Assembly (NCBI RefSeq): GCF_032163395.1
Contig: NZ_CP119968.1
Location: 4,862,001-4,926,000, forward strand
Length of the DNA stretch: 64,000 nt
Direction: 5' to 3'
Origin: Gloeocapsopsis dulcis
GTDB taxonomy: Bacteria > Cyanobacteriota > Cyanobacteriia > Cyanobacteriales > Chroococcidiopsidaceae
Shown here piece after piece: positions 37,514 through 47,333 of the stretch. The notes beneath the pieces were generated by a model. The model was given only the letters and a program-made list of their open reading frames with translations, was not told the DNA's origin and ran no database searches. Position 1 is the first letter of the stretch. Every line of letters begins with the position of its first letter. The translations under genes were made by a program, and so were the position numbers.

Positions 37514-38569
37514 ATGACAATAGCAGTAGGACAACCAGCGAGTCGAGGATGGTTTGACGTCATCGACGACTGGTTAAAAAGAGATCGCTTCGTATTCATC
37601 GGGTGGTCAGGAATATTGCTATTTCCCTGTGCGTATATGGCACTAGGGGGATGGCTAACAGGAACAACATTCGTAACGTCGTGGTACACACACGGAATAG
37701 CATCGTCATACTTAGAAGGATGCAACTTTCTGACAGTGGCAGTATCAACACCAGCAAACAGCATGGGACACTCATTGCTGTTCTTGTGGGGGCCAGAAGC
37801 ACAGTGGGACTTCACGAGGTGGTGTCAAATGGGAGGACTATGGACATTCGTAGCACTCCACGGAGCATTTGCGCTGATCGGATTTATGCTACGGCAATTT
37901 GAGATAGCGCGGCTAGTGGGAGTAAGACCATACAACGCATTAGCATTCAGCGCACCAATAGCAGTGTTTGTCAGCGTATTCTTGATGTACCCACTCGGAC
38001 AATCAGGATGGTTTTTCGCGCCCAGCTTTGGAGTAGCAGCAATCTTCCGGTTCTTGCTATTTTTCCAAGGATTCCACAACTGGACACTCAACCCATTTCA
38101 TATGATGGGGGTAGCGGGAGTGCTAGGAGGAGCATTGCTGTGTGCGATTCACGGTGCGACAGTAGAAAACACGCTGTTTGAAGACGGCGACAAAGCGAAC
38201 ACTTTCCGTGCGTTCAACCCCACCCAAGCGGAAGAAACCTACAGCATGGTGACAGCGAACCGCTTTTGGTCGCAAATCTTCGGTATTGCCTTTTCCAACA
38301 AGCGCTGGTTGCACTTTTTCATGTTGTTTGTGCCTGTGACAGGGTTATGGATGAGTGCGGTAGGTGTTGTTGGTTTAGCAGTGAACTTGCGGGCATATGA
38401 CTTCGTTTCTCAGGAGTTGCGTGCCGCTGAAGACCCTGAGTTCGAGACGTTCTACACCAAAAACATTCTGCTCAATGAAGGTATTCGCGCTTGGATGGCT
38501 CCCCAAGACCAGCCTCATGAGCATTTCCAATTCCCTGAGGAGGTATTACCCCGTGGAAACGCCTTATAA
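37514..38569 (+). CDS. psbD: Photosystem II reaction-centre protein D2
   Basis: Product of 351 residues, full length, five transmembrane helices. Conserved sequence is present throughout: [17 protein letters not shown], the iron and chlorophyll ligand region [21 protein letters not shown] (split here), and [19 protein letters not shown]. It binds half of the P680 core and the QA quinone. The last 17 bases overlap psbC. Codon use changes abruptly at about codon 214: before it, Gly is GGA/GGG only and Ala GCA/GCG only; after it, GGT, GCT, GTT and CCT appear. Protein sequence shows no break, so the change is at DNA level. Confidence 0.98.
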   Translation: MTIAVGQPASRGWFDVIDDWLKRDRFVFIGWSGILLFPCAYMALGGWLTGTTFVTSWYTHGIASSYLEGCNFLTVAVSTPANSMGHSLLFLWGPEAQWDFTRWCQMGGLWTFVALHGAFALIGFMLRQFEIARLVGVRPYNALAFSAPIAVFVSVFLMYPLGQSGWFFAPSFGVAAIFRFLLFFQGFHNWTLNPFHMMGVAGVLGGALLCAIHGATVENTLFEDGDKANTFRAFNPTQAEETYSMVTANRFWSQIFGIAFSNKRWLHFFMLFVPVTGLWMSAVGVVGLAVNLRAYDFVSQELRAAEDPEFETFYTKNILLNEGIRAWMAPQDQPHEHFQFPEEVLPRGNAL

Positions 38570-39953
38570 TGCTTCTTTTAATCGAGATTTAATAATGGGT
38601 GGCGGTCGCGACATCGAATCGACCGGTTTCGCCTGGTGGGCAGGTAATGCCCGTTTAATTAATCTATCTGGTAAGCTACTGGGCGCTCACGTAGCCCATT
38701 CTGGTTTGATTGTCTTCTGGGCTGGAGCGATGACTTTGTTTGAAGTCGCGCACTTCATTCCAGAAAAGCCAATGTATGAGCAAGGACTCATTCTACTACC
38801 TCACCTCGCTGCACAAGGATGGGGTGTAGGTCCAGGTGGTGAGGTTATTAACACATTTCCTTATTTTGTAGTTGGTGTACTCCACCTAATTTCTTCTGCT
38901 GTTTTGGGATTAGGTGGTATTTACCATGCCATTCGTGGTCCAGAAACCTTAGAAGAATATTCGTCTTTCTTCGGTTACGACTGGAAAGACAAAAACAAAA
39001 TGACCAGCATTATTGGTTTCCACCTCATCATTCTCGGATGTGGTGCGCTGTTGCTGGTAATTAAGGCAATGTTTGTTGGTGGTCTTTATGACACTTGGGC
39101 ACCTGGCGGTGGTGACGTTCGTGTGATTACTAATCCCACACTGAACCCAGCAGTCATCTTTGGCTATGTGCTGAGGTCTCCTTTTGGTGGCGAAGGCTCC
39201 ATCGCCAGCGTAGACAACCTAGAAGACGTTGTTGGCGGTCATATTTGGGTTGCTTTACTACTCATTTCTGGTGGTATTTTCCACGTTCTGACTAAGCCTT
39301 TTGCTTGGGCGCGTCGTGCTTTCATCTGGTCTGGAGAAGCATATCTTTCCTACAGCTTAGGTGCTGTGTCCTTGATGGCATTCATTGCCACCTGTTTTGT
39401 TTGGTTTAACAATACTGTTTATCCCAGCGAATTTTACGGTCCTACAGGTCCAGAAGCATCACAAGCTCAAGCATTGACCTTCTTGATTCGCGACCAACGC
39501 TTAGGCGCTAACGTCGGTTCTGCTCAAGGTCCTACAGGGTTGGGTAAATACTTAATGCGCTCTCCCACTGGTGAAATTATCTTCGGTGGTGAAACAATGC
39601 GTTTCTGGGATGTCCGCGCTCCTTGGTTAGAGCCATTGCGTGGTCCTAATGGTCTAGATCTGGACAAAATCAAGAACGATATTCAGCCATGGCAAGCTCG
39701 TCGTGCTGCTGAATTCATGACACACGCACCTCTTGGTTCGATCAACTCTGTTGGTGGCGTGGCTACGGAGATCAACTCCTTCAACTATGTATCTCCACGT
39801 TCTTGGCTAGCTTCCTTCCACTTTGTGATGTTCTTCTTCTTCCTCGTGGGTCACTTGTGGCACGCAGGTCGCGCCAGAGCAGCAGTAGCTGGCTTTGAAA
39901 AAGGCATCAACCGTGAAAATGAGCCAGTAATGGCTATGGGTGAACTTGACTAA
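38553..39953 (+). CDS. psbC: Photosystem II CP43 antenna protein
   Basis: Product of 466 residues from GTG 38553, 17 bases inside the psbD 3' end; this overlap and GTG start are the usual cyanobacterial arrangement. The longer ATG frame from 38397 lies out of frame inside psbD and is rejected. Six transmembrane helices; conserved features include [20 protein letters not shown], the lumenal loop with the Glu and Arg that contact the Mn cluster ([20 protein letters not shown]), and [12 protein letters not shown] at the end. Codon use is GGT/GCT-rich, unlike the first part of psbD. Confidence 0.98.
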   Translation: METPYNASFNRDLIMGGGRDIESTGFAWWAGNARLINLSGKLLGAHVAHSGLIVFWAGAMTLFEVAHFIPEKPMYEQGLILLPHLAAQGWGVGPGGEVINTFPYFVVGVLHLISSAVLGLGGIYHAIRGPETLEEYSSFFGYDWKDKNKMTSIIGFHLIILGCGALLLVIKAMFVGGLYDTWAPGGGDVRVITNPTLNPAVIFGYVLRSPFGGEGSIASVDNLEDVVGGHIWVALLLISGGIFHVLTKPFAWARRAFIWSGEAYLSYSLGAVSLMAFIATCFVWFNNTVYPSEFYGPTGPEASQAQALTFLIRDQRLGANVGSAQGPTGLGKYLMRSPTGEIIFGGETMRFWDVRAPWLEPLRGPNGLDLDKIKNDIQPWQARRAAEFMTHAPLGSINSVGGVATEINSFNYVSPRSWLASFHFVMFFFFLVGHLWHAGRARAAVAGFEKGINRENEPVMAMGELD

Positions 39954-40004
39954 GCAAAAGATTTAAGCTGCTGTCAACGTCAATAGCTAGTCAATTATTC
40001 TACG

Positions 40005-40033
40005 GCTCCTGTACTGTTACAGGAGCTTTTTTT
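40005..40033 (+). terminator. Rho-independent terminator of psbDC
   Basis: GCTCCTGTA-CTGT-TACAGGAGC followed by seven T. The nine-pair stem is perfect and begins 52 bases after the psbC stop. This closes the psbDC operon. Confidence 0.95.
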
Positions 40034-40147
40034 GAATATTTTTCATGAGCAACAACCAAAAAACCTATTTTCCATACTGAGATATGACACAATTTGACTT
40101 AAATAAGTAGGTGTCTATCACACATCCTATCTATTAGAGGACATTGA

Positions 40148-40348
40148 ATGTCAGTGACGATCATGAGTGACTTTGAATATTTAGAAACTTTGCAATGGAC
40201 ACCTGAAGCCAAAGCCAAGTTAAGAAACATCCCTTTTTTTGCCCGAACTCAAGCCCAAGCAAGAATTGAGCAATTAGCACGTGCTGCAGGGCAAGAAGTT
40301 GTCACAACCGAGTTAGTCGAGCAAGCAAGACTAGAGTTTGGTCAGTAA
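40148..40348 (+). CDS. PCP reductase-like small protein
   Basis: Product of 66 residues. The core [20 protein letters not shown] with [25 protein letters not shown] matches the PCP_red domain found at the C-terminus of ChlB and in small free-standing proteins. Such proteins occur widely in phototrophs; the free form has no established role. Its placement after psbDC suggests photosynthetic context only. Confidence 0.8.
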   Translation: MSVTIMSDFEYLETLQWTPEAKAKLRNIPFFARTQAQARIEQLARAAGQEVVTTELVEQARLEFGQ

Positions 40349-40544
40349 CAGCGATCGCCGATTTTTGCCAGTCATCTCGAAGTCATTCGAGTCCAATGTC
40401 ATGATTGGACCTGTATTAAGTCATAGCAGCAAATTTGTTCCTTTTAACCCGCAACAGTACAACACCCTGACTGGCTTAAATACTCCACTACTACGCGTAA
40501 CTGATCGTTTGTTGCAGCAGCATGGCTCGTAAAAGGTAGTTTTA

Positions 40545-41219
40545 TTAAACTGCACCCCATCCTGGTGGAGGTAATGCAACTTGATCGTCTGGTTTTGACT
40601 GCGAAACTCGTTGCATACTGGCTGATAACCAGATAAACATCTCCTGAAAATTGAGTCCTCTTAATTTCAATGGTGCGCGCACTACAATTTGGCTCAGGCG
40701 ATCCATGTTAGCCCCCTCGACACCGACAGCAAAAAAGGCAACTCGCTTGCTGTTTTCATCATCTTTAATTCGCTGGGCTGCTTGTTCTACAAGACTTTCT
40801 AACTCACCTTGCGGCTCACCATCTGTAATCAAAAATACCCATGGACGATAGTAGGCAATACCATTATTGCGATATTCGGTTTTACGAGCTTGAATTAAAT
40901 CTAGTCCTTGATGGATTGCAGAACCCATATGAGTTAAACCATGTGCAACTAGGGTTGGTGGCTCAAATTGATCGGCAGTAACAAACTCTTGAACGATATT
41001 TACCTCAAAGTTGAATGAAATGATCGCTACCTCAACTCGTTTCTTAGCAAGGTTGTCTCGATTCAATTCATCCCTAAAAACTTTTAAGCCTTCGTTTAAA
41101 GCTGCAATTGCTTCGCCCTGCATTGAACCAGAAGTGTCTAGAAGAAGGACACATGGACACCGTGGCTCTGGATTCTCGGCGAATTCTACAGCATCTTCAA
41201 GTTTCAAAATATCAGACAT
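40545..41219 (-). CDS. VWA-domain protein (TerY-like)
   Basis: Product of 224 residues, almost entirely one von Willebrand A domain. The MIDAS DTSGSM lies at residues 28-33, a Thr/Asp pair later (LTHMGSA; LITDGEP). It binds a divalent metal and likely a partner protein. TerY-type VWA proteins occur with tellurite-resistance or stress-phosphorylation genes, but none is next to this one. Function unknown. Confidence 0.85.
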   Translation of the reverse strand: MSDILKLEDAVEFAENPEPRCPCVLLLDTSGSMQGEAIAALNEGLKVFRDELNRDNLAKKRVEVAIISFNFEVNIVQEFVTADQFEPPTLVAHGLTHMGSAIHQGLDLIQARKTEYRNNGIAYYRPWVFLITDGEPQGELESLVEQAAQRIKDDENSKRVAFFAVGVEGANMDRLSQIVVRAPLKLRGLNFQEMFIWLSASMQRVSQSKPDDQVALPPPGWGAV

Positions 41220-41895
41220 AGATCTACAACAGCTTAGTATGAAAATTCTTTGATTATTAAAGTTACTACAGCGTGAGACCGTAAGTTTCTTAAAGTGGGC
41301 TATTCTAACAAATATGGTAAAAACTATGTCTTAGGACTATATATTTTTACCAAAGCAGATGCCTTGTCTCAAATAACACATTGCTTACAGTTTTTCGACT
41401 TGAGCAAAAATTTACAGATAATTCTGAACGTCCTTTAAACTTTAATTGTTTAGATGAGACAAGCTTTTACTAAGATAACTTAGACGCTTCACAAATAAAT
41501 TATAGATTTTGTAAGATAGCATTTCTAGATAGTTTTGTGTGAAACAGTACTTGTTTTCAGCTTGATAGATTTATATTTTCGATGAATAAAGAATTGTTTA
41601 TAGAACATTAGAATGAGTAGAGAAGTTTTTATCAATTTAGTCTTTGCAACCTCGGATCAAGCTAATAGCAGAAGCTAAGTCATACGGAAGTGAGCACAAC
41701 TAGATTTGAGAATAGATTTGTATAAAATTTTGACATATTCTATCCTTGGATTAGTTCACAAAGCTTAGATACTACCATAAAGTTTATCCAATCTTTTTGA
41801 GTTAGCTTAGATAAGATGACCTAAGTATTTTCCAGGAATAAAGTAACATTAAGTTAAAAAATACGCAACTCGGATATTTGCTAAGAATAAAATTC
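41220..41895. other. Gene-free AT-rich stretch downstream of the SNF2 operon
   Basis: 676 bases without any frame I can support on either strand. It lies between the VWA gene start (41219) and the SWIM gene end (41896), both leftward, so it holds the VWA promoter. It is rich in A and T with scattered short repeats such as TTAGATAAGATGAC. No hairpin with a U-run was seen. It may be decayed sequence; a remnant too degraded to recognise cannot be excluded. Confidence 0.4.
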
Positions 41896-42726
41896 TCAAC
41901 TTGCTTCAGTGTTCATTGCTACAACAAAAGCTTGCTGAGCAACCTGCTGGTAGACAGCGTTTAAATAATGCATCACTGCCTCAGAAGAGTTATCGGCATT
42001 TTCGGCAAGATCATTTGGGAGAGGAATTGCACCTAAAATGTCCAAGACATCGCTGTTAGTTGATGGGGCAATAACAACTAAGTTAGATTCTAGCGGTTCT
42101 TGGTAGTGCCAAAACGATGACTTGTTGGCTTCTGGTGACGTCTGTGGGGCGGCTGATTGAAGTACGATCGGCTCAGGATTTACAACTTGATGAGTACTCC
42201 GCAATTCGCGCAAAGTATCAATGATTTGGTTTTTTGTACGTCCTCGTAACTGAAATAAGACAAATGGATCTTCACTAAAGCGATCGCCTAACTGATAATA
42301 AACTGCAGCAATATGCTTGCAGGGATTTGCTTTATCAGGACAAGAGCATTTGCTGCGGACTTCAGAAAGCGTAAAGGGAAACAACGATAACCCATTTAGT
42401 GTAAAGACTTCTTCAATATTAGGTGGCATTTCTCCTGCTAGGAGTTTGGCAGCAAAAATTGCCCGTTGCGACATTGTTTCTATGACATACTGCCATTGCT
42501 CGTTGGTAAAGGGTTCTAGAAACAGCGAAACTTGATAAGGCTCAACTTCTGTACCTTGTACTCGTGCTGATACCTTTGCTCCTTCAAACTGAATACTTAA
42601 AACATTACCCTGCCGCGAGTAGTTGCGCGCTCTCTCTAGGCGTTTTTTAAAGCGATAAGAATCCAATAGATCTAGCCAACGTTGTGACCACCATTCACGG
42701 CTAGATTGAAAGCTAAAGTTGGTCAT
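41896..42726 (-). CDS. SWIM zinc-finger protein
   Basis: Product of 276 residues. The SWIM finger is at about residues 120-145: CSCPDKANPCKHIAAVYY, i.e. CxC...CxH, found in SNF2-associated and transposon proteins and able to bind DNA or proteins. The N-terminus (about 20-80) includes RARNYSRQGNVLSIQFEGAKV. The start codon overlaps the helicase stop by four bases (ATGA), so the two are translationally coupled and probably work as a complex. Confidence 0.9.
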   Translation of the reverse strand: MTNFSFQSSREWWSQRWLDLLDSYRFKKRLERARNYSRQGNVLSIQFEGAKVSARVQGTEVEPYQVSLFLEPFTNEQWQYVIETMSQRAIFAAKLLAGEMPPNIEEVFTLNGLSLFPFTLSEVRSKCSCPDKANPCKHIAAVYYQLGDRFSEDPFVLFQLRGRTKNQIIDTLRELRSTHQVVNPEPIVLQSAAPQTSPEANKSSFWHYQEPLESNLVVIAPSTNSDVLDILGAIPLPNDLAENADNSSEAVMHYLNAVYQQVAQQAFVVAMNTEAS

Positions 42727-45700
42727 TCTGCATCCTCATCAATTACAGCATTGCGATCTAGAACAAGTAAATTACGTAACTGATTGGTATCTAATTCAGT
42801 TAGCCATTGTTCGCCAGCACCGACTACTTGTTCGGCTAAGGCTTTTTTACTCTCGATCATTTCGTGAATTTTTTCTTCTAAAGTGCCACTACAGACGAAT
42901 TTGTGGACGAACACATTACGAGTTTGACCAATCCGAAAGACGCGATCTGTTGCTTGGTTTTCTACTGCAGGATTCCACCAGCGATCAAAGTGAAAGACAT
43001 GATTAGCACGAGTTAAGTTTAACCCGACACCACCCGCCTTTAAAGAAAGAATCATAATTGGTGGACCTTGTGGATCGTGCTGAAAGCGATCGATCATTTC
43101 CTCGCGCTGTTTTTTGGAATTACTGCCATAGAGAAACAAAATTTCGCGCTGTAGTTGCTGTTGTAAGTATGGTTGTAGAAGTTTCCCCCACTCAGCAAAC
43201 TGTGTAAAAATGAGGGCGCGATCTCCTTCTGACAAAGCTTCTTCTAACATCTCCACAAGCCGGAGTAATTTCCCCGACTGGTGAGGTTCAGCAATTTTAT
43301 TTTGTTTGAGAAACTGTGCCGGATGGTTGCAAATCTGCTTCAGTTTGACAAGCAGCCCTAAAATCATTCCCCGACGCTGTAAACCTTCTGCTGCATCAAT
43401 TTCTGCTAACGAGTTTTCAACAGCTTGTTGATACAGCGTTGCTTGTTCGGGGCTAATTCCACAAAACTCAGTAATTTCTTGCTTTTCAGGGAGATCTTGA
43501 ATAATGTCGCGATCCGTTTTAACGCGCCGCAAAATGAAAGGTTGAACTAGCGATCGCAACTGTGTTAATGAATCAACATCGCCGTACTTTTCAATTGGCA
43601 TCGCAAAGCGTCTTTGGAAAAATTGCCGTGCGCCTAAATATCCTGGATTGAGAAAATCTAAAATTGACCACAGTTCTTGCAGTCTGTTTTCTACTGGAGT
43701 TCCTGTCAGTGCAATCCGAAATGCGGATTCGAGTTGGCGAATTGATTGCGACTGCTTTGCTTCTGGATTTTTAATATTTTGTGCCTCATCAAGCACAATT
43801 CCTTGCCAAGAAACACTCTGTAAATCTTTGACATCGCGATGAATCAACGCATAACTTGTAATCACTAAATCGTGCTTTCGCACTGCAGCAACAAAGGCTT
43901 TACCTTTAGGACGCTTATCTCCGTGGTGCAGCATTACTTTCAACTGTGAACCAAATTTCTTGACTTCGCGCTCCCAGTTACCTAAAACTGAAGTCGGACA
44001 AACAAGCAGTGTCGGCTTTTCAAGTACCTCTTGCTCTTTCTGATGCAGCATAAAGGCAATAAACTGAATGGTGTTGTGACAAATAATATTATTAGCGACA
44101 AAGTTATGATGTTCACTTACCTCGAAGTCATAAACCCAATCGTTATATTCCACATCCTCAATGCTAGCTATTTTGCAGTAAAAAACTTCCTGCGTTAATA
44201 TCTGGTGTAACGACTGCCTTGCAGAATTCAACTGTTGTAAATTGAGCTGATTGTAGGCACTCAGCGTTTGTACTGTCCATCTACTAGGTTTTTGCTGGCG
44301 GTACTCTTGTTGAGCAACACCACTGAGGATGTGATCGCAGCCTGCTAAGACTTGCTGTAAGCTTTTTTGAGAAAACTGTTGCGAACCATTGATATAGACT
44401 GTGTTATGCATTCCTAGATGTCGTATTGGCAGTCTTGTAGTTCGTACGATTTCTGCGACAACATCACTCGCCGGAATTCCTTCAATGTTTGTGTTGCTTA
44501 CCCATTGACAAATTGCCTCTAGCTTGTCTTGTTTTTGTTGATTGCTAAAACCAATTTCTTGCAAAAATCTGCGAGCGCTATTCCCACCAATAACGCCTAT
44601 GTAGTAGGTACGATAGATACCACTACCATTCGTTGCTCGCTTCTGTTTTGAGGAGATGCGTAGCCAAATTCCAAAGCGTCGTAGTAAGGTAGAAATTTGC
44701 TCAATGATTAACGGCGAAGCTGTGGCAATTTCAATACTCCGCATACTAGAAATTACTGCAGATTCCGCATCAAAATAGTTTTGTAAAAAATTCCGCACGC
44801 TATCCAAGTCTGCCTGCATGATGAAGGGCGGAATCGCTTTTTGTGCTGAACGTTTACCCCAAGCATAACCTTTGGCTTCAAGGAAGCGTTGATAAGCTTT
44901 GCTACTAATTCGTAGTGCTGGAGTTTTTCCAGGAAAAGTACAGATGTTAGGATGACTAATCTTAATGTTATAACGTTTACTTATACGTTGGAAAGCAGAA
45001 AGTAGTTCCTCTAAGCGTCCTGTATCTTTTTGAGTTATTGTTAATTTTCCCCAATGTGACTGCTCGTAGCCTTCAGCAATTTGCCATGCCAGAAACTTAA
45101 CTAAGTCAGCGTCTTCCGGTTGCCCTTGCCAAAGCATTTTCGCAGGCACACAAACATAATCACCTGTCTGCAATTCATTTTTCCAACCTTTGCTTGTGAG
45201 TAGCTGATGACGGCGAGTGATTGTAATACTGCTACCATCTTGCAGTGTTACCTTACGTAACTTCTCGCGCACCTGCTGACGATACAATCGCTGAATGGGA
45301 GCTTGGACAATTTTGCCACTGACTTCATCGATCGAATTCACTAATAATTGTTTAGTAGGATGAGTCCAAAATCCCTCACCGTCAAATGTTGTCTCGGCTG
45401 CGTAAGTTTGCCAAATTTCTTCTGCTGTACAGAGTTCTCCATTGATATATATACGGGATTCCTTAGACAAGCACTTACCGAGTCCCATATCGTCGGCGAG
45501 ACAAGCACCTAAATTCCAGCGTTCGAGAAAAGCTAGCCAGCTAAAACCCCTGACTTGGTAAGGACGCAGTTCGCCTTGAAAGCTTTTTGGTGTTGGTAGT
45601 AGCGCGATCGCCTGATTATTTGTCAGCGCAGACATCAACTCTTGTAGTGCGCCGGTGGCTTCAAAATTTACGACTGGCAGTTTTTCAATAACTAAACTGT

Positions 45701-47333
45701 CGCCAGTACTTAAGCGTAAAGCATCTTCCAACGATAGCGATAACTTCTCTTTGCGACTGGCAAAAAAGGTCTGGGCGGTTTTAATATCCTGCGATCGCAG
45801 TTCTACCCACTCGCCATTAATTTCTACTAATGGGCTATTCAATGCCACCAAGCGATCAAATTCAGCTTTCGAGAGTGTTTGTCCCCCAATTGCTAACTCC
45901 CACTCAAAATTTAATAGGCTTTGCAACCCTAGTTGTTGCTTACGCGGTGTCACTGCCCGAATTTTTAATCCCAAGCGATTCGCCCAGCCTTCGCGTTCTG
46001 CTAAACTTGGTGGTAAAATGACTCCCAATCCGCTATCTGTAAATCGTGGCGCAATCGACTTAATAAAGTCATAAGCTTCTAAAGGTGTTAAACGACACGA
46101 TGTCGGATATTGCTGATCTAAACTTGCCGCCACGGGCGTAAACATCCGCGAAGCTAGCCCTAATCCTTTCAGAAATGTTTCTTGTGGCTGAACAATTGTG
46201 CGATCGCCAATCACCCACTCTTCAACAGGGTGATTCCAAATACTTGCTCCATCAACAACAAATTCTACATCACTAGCAGCTTGTAAACCGTATGCTAACG
46301 TCCACTCATTACCTGTTTCGGGTGGATGTAATCTAAAACAAGTCCGAAATGAGCTACGAGCCTGATTAATTTGATACTGAAGTGGTGCCGTCCATGCATT
46401 GAGGACAGCTGCTAATCTTTCTAGTTGACTTGGTGCTGCTTTGACGTTTTGATCTTGAGTTGCCAACGCCTGTAACCATTCTTGAATCGGAGATGGTGCA
46501 TTTGGTGGGGTAGTGCTTGCTAATATTGCCCGAATTTGAGCATCTATCATGCTATCTAAAAAGTTCAGCAACAATTCTTGCGGCGATAATGGTGATATGG
46601 AGTTTAAGTGTTCCTCCTCGCCCCTGCGGTAAGCAAGACAAACCTCAGGCATCACTTTTGCAAACTTTTCTAACCGCGAAGCATCAACAGCACTATCTAG
46701 CAGCGATCGCCAGCTAGCCACAAAAGTATCATCACTAGACTGATTTAATGTAGGCAAGAATTTACATCGACTGAGGAGATCTAAACTCCAACGCGCAACG
46801 TGTGACCAAAAGCGTAAATCTCCTCCTAAATACTCATCTTCCTGATGAGTAGTACCTAACGGTAGTGAAGTGAGAAATTGAAATGTTGCTAAAGGTTCTA
46901 AATATAAACCTTGTACGCGCCAGGGTTTCAGCGAGTAGTTGGATTCTAAAGAAAATGCTGCTGAATGAATTGGATATGTGGCTCCTTCTTGATTATCAGA
47001 ATAAGTTGGTATCAAAACCCATGGCGATCTGCCGGAGGCAGCGGCACTTCGCCATCGCTCCATTTCTACAACGCTATTAGTTTGACTCGTCTTCCGCCTG
47101 CGGTTACGCCCAGATGTAACAACTTCTGTAGCTTCCAGCAATGTTTTTAACAAGTTACGTGACACTTGCGGTAATGAGTCAGATTTACGCACCCACTCAT
47201 CTAATTCTGTGGATGTCATGATTAAAGGATGATCGTCTAACGATGCCTCAATTCCACCTAAAGAGCGCCAAGTTTCTCCCCAAACAAATAAACAGTTTCT
47301 TTCTGCTAGCCAGTTACCGTGTAAAATTGTCAT
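42723..47333 (-). CDS. SNF2 family helicase containing an intein
   Basis: Precursor of 1536 residues; the mature helicase after splicing would be 1069. The N-terminal half (to about 600) is the SNF2-associated bacterial domain (PF12419 type). The motor follows: motif I GLGK|T with the intein between K and T, motif II VLDEAQN, motif III LTGTPVENRLQELWS, and motifs V/VI GGVGLNLTRANHVFHFDRWWNP and ATDRVFRIGQ. Such ATPases translocate on DNA to remodel protein or replication structures. It pairs with the SWIM gene. Without splicing, Walker A would be broken, so activity depends on the intein. Start ATG 47333. Confidence 0.93.
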   Translation of the reverse strand: MTILHGNWLAERNCLFVWGETWRSLGGIEASLDDHPLIMTSTELDEWVRKSDSLPQVSRNLLKTLLEATEVVTSGRNRRRKTSQTNSVVEMERWRSAAASGRSPWVLIPTYSDNQEGATYPIHSAAFSLESNYSLKPWRVQGLYLEPLATFQFLTSLPLGTTHQEDEYLGGDLRFWSHVARWSLDLLSRCKFLPTLNQSSDDTFVASWRSLLDSAVDASRLEKFAKVMPEVCLAYRRGEEEHLNSISPLSPQELLLNFLDSMIDAQIRAILASTTPPNAPSPIQEWLQALATQDQNVKAAPSQLERLAAVLNAWTAPLQYQINQARSSFRTCFRLHPPETGNEWTLAYGLQAASDVEFVVDGASIWNHPVEEWVIGDRTIVQPQETFLKGLGLASRMFTPVAASLDQQYPTSCRLTPLEAYDFIKSIAPRFTDSGLGVILPPSLAEREGWANRLGLKIRAVTPRKQQLGLQSLLNFEWELAIGGQTLSKAEFDRLVALNSPLVEINGEWVELRSQDIKTAQTFFASRKEKLSLSLEDALRLSTGDSLVIEKLPVVNFEATGALQELMSALTNNQAIALLPTPKSFQGELRPYQVRGFSWLAFLERWNLGACLADDMGLGKCLSKESRIYINGELCTAEEIWQTYAAETTFDGEGFWTHPTKQLLVNSIDEVSGKIVQAPIQRLYRQQVREKLRKVTLQDGSSITITRRHQLLTSKGWKNELQTGDYVCVPAKMLWQGQPEDADLVKFLAWQIAEGYEQSHWGKLTITQKDTGRLEELLSAFQRISKRYNIKISHPNICTFPGKTPALRISSKAYQRFLEAKGYAWGKRSAQKAIPPFIMQADLDSVRNFLQNYFDAESAVISSMRSIEIATASPLIIEQISTLLRRFGIWLRISSKQKRATNGSGIYRTYYIGVIGGNSARRFLQEIGFSNQQKQDKLEAICQWVSNTNIEGIPASDVVAEIVRTTRLPIRHLGMHNTVYINGSQQFSQKSLQQVLAGCDHILSGVAQQEYRQQKPSRWTVQTLSAYNQLNLQQLNSARQSLHQILTQEVFYCKIASIEDVEYNDWVYDFEVSEHHNFVANNIICHNTIQFIAFMLHQKEQEVLEKPTLLVCPTSVLGNWEREVKKFGSQLKVMLHHGDKRPKGKAFVAAVRKHDLVITSYALIHRDVKDLQSVSWQGIVLDEAQNIKNPEAKQSQSIRQLESAFRIALTGTPVENRLQELWSILDFLNPGYLGARQFFQRRFAMPIEKYGDVDSLTQLRSLVQPFILRRVKTDRDIIQDLPEKQEITEFCGISPEQATLYQQAVENSLAEIDAAEGLQRRGMILGLLVKLKQICNHPAQFLKQNKIAEPHQSGKLLRLVEMLEEALSEGDRALIFTQFAEWGKLLQPYLQQQLQREILFLYGSNSKKQREEMIDRFQHDPQGPPIMILSLKAGGVGLNLTRANHVFHFDRWWNPAVENQATDRVFRIGQTRNVFVHKFVCSGTLEEKIHEMIESKKALAEQVVGAGEQWLTELDTNQLRNLLVLDRNAVIDEDAE
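44073..45473 (-). mobile_element. LAGLIDADG intein in SNF2 Walker A
   Basis: 467 residues (protein residues 621-1087). It begins with Cys (CLSKESRIYI, block A), has the block B TRRH in ITITRRHQLL, ends VYDFEVSEHHNFVANNI (block F) and ICHN (block G), with Thr as the +1 extein residue. Two degenerate LAGLIDADG motifs lie between, FLAWQIAEGYE and FLQNYFDAES, so the homing endonuclease is probably present and may be active. All residues needed for splicing are there. Inteins in the P-loop of ATPases are a recurring pattern, because that site is conserved and tolerates no other insertions. Confidence 0.95.

Noticed and set aside
38397-38552. Upstream extension of the psbC frame
   Set aside because: It lies wholly within psbD; the family start is the GTG at 38553.
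40401-40532. Possible 43-residue protein after the PCP-reductase-like gene
   Set aside because: No RBS stands out and the sequence resembles nothing known; the longer frame begins inside the preceding gene.
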